A stretch of DNA of 64,000 nucleotides from Burkholderiales bacterium (lineage in GTDB: Bacteria > Pseudomonadota > Gammaproteobacteria > Burkholderiales > Burkholderiaceae_C): assembly GCA_016703325.1 (NCBI GenBank), contig JADJCH010000015.1, positions 1 to 64,000 on the forward strand, written 5' to 3'. Position numbers and translations under genes: made by a program. Under the pieces are notes generated by a model. It had not been told where the DNA came from. It saw nothing but the letters and a program-made list of their open reading frames with translations, and ran no database searches. This document shows, one piece after another, positions 62,665 to 64,000 of the stretch; position 1 is the first letter of the stretch, and each line of letters begins with the position of its first letter.

Positions 62665-63363
62665 ATGACTTCCGTTTTCAACGCTGCCGCTGGCCTGGCG
62701 GGTGCCGCTTCGGCGCCTGTGGCCGGCATTGCCCAGACCCTGGACCTGCCGCGCGGCAGCCTGGCCCTGACGGCCGGCTACCGCGCCACGCCGTACATGC
62801 TGATCAGCGGCGCACTGCGGCTGGACCGCCGCGATGCCGCCGAAGGGGCGCCGGTGCTGCTGGCCCTGCCGGGTGACCTGATCGGTGTGGAAGGCCTGCA
62901 GGGTCGCAGCGCCCTGTCCAGCGCCCGCGCCATCGTCGCCAGCGTGCTCGCGCCGCTGCCGCAGATGTCGGAATCGGCCTGGTGTGACCTGCTCATGCGC
63001 AGCCTGGTAACCCAGCAGGAACGTGCTGCCGAGGTGGCCGAGCTGCGCTGCGGGTCAGCCGCCGAGCGCATCCGCAAACTGCTGCTGCTGCTGTCGAGCC
63101 AGTCGCGCGGCGGCGCGGGCGTCAGCCCCTGGCGCAATTCTTCACCCAGCTGCGAACAGCCTACGCTCGCTGACATGGCCGTATTGACCGACACCAGCAT
63201 CGAGACCATCTCCCGCGTCATCAGCGCCATGCGCCGCAGCGGGGATCTGGTGCGCGACAACGGCCGGCGCGTGCGGCTGGACCCGCGGGTGCTGAGCAGC
63301 GACTGGGCGCTGTCTGCCAGCGCCACCTACAGCCCGCGGGTGCGGCAGGCTGCAGCCGCCTGA
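62665..63363 (+). CDS. Crp/Fnr family transcriptional regulator
   Basis: A 232-residue regulator. The N-terminal part is a short cyclic-nucleotide-binding-like domain (LMLISGALRLDRR-like region near 48-60; LALPGDLIGVEGL). The C-terminal HTH reads LADMAVLTDTSIETISRVISAMRRSGDLV (about 168-196). No FNR-type Cys cluster is seen. It may control the flanking copper genes. GTG 62659 is another start. Confidence 0.83.
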   Translation: MTSVFNAAAGLAGAASAPVAGIAQTLDLPRGSLALTAGYRATPYMLISGALRLDRRDAAEGAPVLLALPGDLIGVEGLQGRSALSSARAIVASVLAPLPQMSESAWCDLLMRSLVTQQERAAEVAELRCGSAAERIRKLLLLLSSQSRGGAGVSPWRNSSPSCEQPTLADMAVLTDTSIETISRVISAMRRSGDLVRDNGRRVRLDPRVLSSDWALSASATYSPRVRQAAAA

Positions 63364-63364
63364 T

Positions 63365-63400
63365 GCCGGTCAGGCAGCAGCCTGACGCCGGTCAGGCAGC
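63365..63400. repeat. 14-bp direct repeat and hairpin between convergent genes
   Basis: GCCGGTCAGGCAGC occurs at 63365-63378 and 63387-63400. GTCAGGC (63369-63375) can also pair with GCCTGAC (63380-63386) around AGCA. It fits a terminator-like site between the regulator and the PCu(A)C gene. Confidence 0.5.
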
Positions 63401-63415
63401 CGCAGGCCTGTCACG

Positions 63416-63898
63416 TCAATGCTTGTGCTGGTGGTCCGCCGGCGCGGCGGCTGCCGGCATCGCGGTGAGGGCACGCACCGGCGCCTTGAGCACGATGCTC
63501 TCGCGCTTCTTGTCCTTGCCTTCGACCACCAGCGTCACTTCCACCGTGTCGCCGGCCTTGAGCTGCTGTTTCAGGTCCATCAGCATGACGTGGTAGCCGC
63601 CGGGTTTCAGATCCACCGCCTTGCCGGCGGGCAGCTCCAGGCCGTTGGGCAGGGCGCGCATCTTCATCATGTTGCCCTCCATCGACATCTCGTGGATCTC
63701 CACCACGCCAGCCACCGCCGACTTGGCTTCCACCAGGCGCGCGTCGCTGCTCGAGATGATCTGGGCAAACATGCCGGTGGCCTTCTGCTGGGTCACGGTG
63801 GCGCGCACCCAGGGGTCCTTGGCGACGACGTTCTGGGCCTGGGCCTGGGCGGCGGCGGTCAGGGCGAGCAGGGCGAGGAGGGTGGTGGTGTGTTTCAT
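63416..63898 (-). CDS. Periplasmic copper chaperone PCu(A)C
   Basis: A 160-residue protein with signal peptide (LLALLALTAAAQAQA). The copper motif is HEM, then MSMEGNMMKM and later YHVMLMD, matching H(M)X10MX21HXM. Family members carry Cu(I) to the CuA site of cytochrome oxidase. A His-rich end (ADHQHKH) adds another metal site. AAGGAG precedes ATG 63898. Confidence 0.92.
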   Translation of the reverse strand: MKHTTTLLALLALTAAAQAQAQNVVAKDPWVRATVTQQKATGMFAQIISSSDARLVEAKSAVAGVVEIHEMSMEGNMMKMRALPNGLELPAGKAVDLKPGGYHVMLMDLKQQLKAGDTVEVTLVVEGKDKKRESIVLKAPVRALTAMPAAAAPADHQHKH

Positions 63899-64000
63899 GG
63901 TGGGACTCCTTGGAGGAACGAGGGAAACGAACAGTTGAAATGAAGCGCGGCCGGTGGCCCGCAGCGGCCTGTTGCTGCAACGGTGAGTCGTCAATGCATA

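Overview
The window is GC-rich, densely coded DNA of a betaproteobacterium. Gene content (fbp, pepN, prfB, dnaX-ybaB-recR, gloB-rnhA, aat-ate, Mla-type transporter, DUF1993, DUF2946/PCu(A)C) and codon use point to Burkholderiales, perhaps the Sphaerotilus/Leptothrix/Ideonella/Rubrivivax neighbourhood. The genus is an inference. No rRNA, tRNA, CRISPR array, insertion sequence or replication origin was seen, and no stretch of 300 bases lacks a gene.

1-17.7 kb (+ strand): a secretion and glycosylation locus. It opens inside a giant Thr/Ser-rich octapeptide-repeat protein with a Ca-binding-type C-terminal region typical of type I secretion substrates. Then come a TPR/O-GlcNAc-transferase-like (SPINDLY) enzyme, three methyltransferases, a DUF5672 protein, a frameshifted UDP-glucuronate decarboxylase (UDP-xylose synthesis), an unrecognised possible sugar-transfer protein, and a complete type I exporter (ABC, HlyD-type and TolC-type proteins). 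The simplest reading is one system that makes, decorates and exports the repeat protein. A strong hairpin closes the locus.

17.7-27.3 kb: housekeeping genes on the - strand (fbp, pepN, a HAD phosphatase, prfB with its programmed +1 frameshift, an alpha/beta hydrolase), then an acyl-CoA synthetase, a dadA remnant and a cupin gene.

27.4-41.6 kb: a probable selenium locus. selD/senC and senB (interrupted by one base) run divergently from senA, the selenoneine synthase. Nearby are a periplasmic thioredoxin, CcdA, an EgtD-like hercynine synthase, and a PhnD/C/E/E-type importer whose last gene is followed by an ATP-grasp gene of unknown function. Together they could import a selenium (or other) oxyanion and make selenoneine from histidine. 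A tandem pair of AAA-ATPase-like/PD-(D/E)XK proteins sits inside this stretch.

41.7-57.1 kb: rhodanese; an Mla/MCE lipid-transport operon with the N-degron transferases ate and aat and a PurM-like protein; dnaX-ybaB-recR; an MltD-type transglycosylase with gloB; a methyltransferase with rnhA; two related small envelope proteins.

57.2-64.0 kb: a large protein combining a zinc peptidase, a probable propeller and an outer-membrane barrel; a frameshifted aldo/keto reductase; a DUF1993 protein; and a probable copper group (DUF2946, Crp/Fnr regulator, PCu(A)C chaperone).

Four otherwise well-conserved genes are broken by one base at homopolymers (UDP-glucuronate decarboxylase, senB, mltD N-terminus, aldo/keto reductase). 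Sequencing error and real mutation cannot be separated from the sequence alone.
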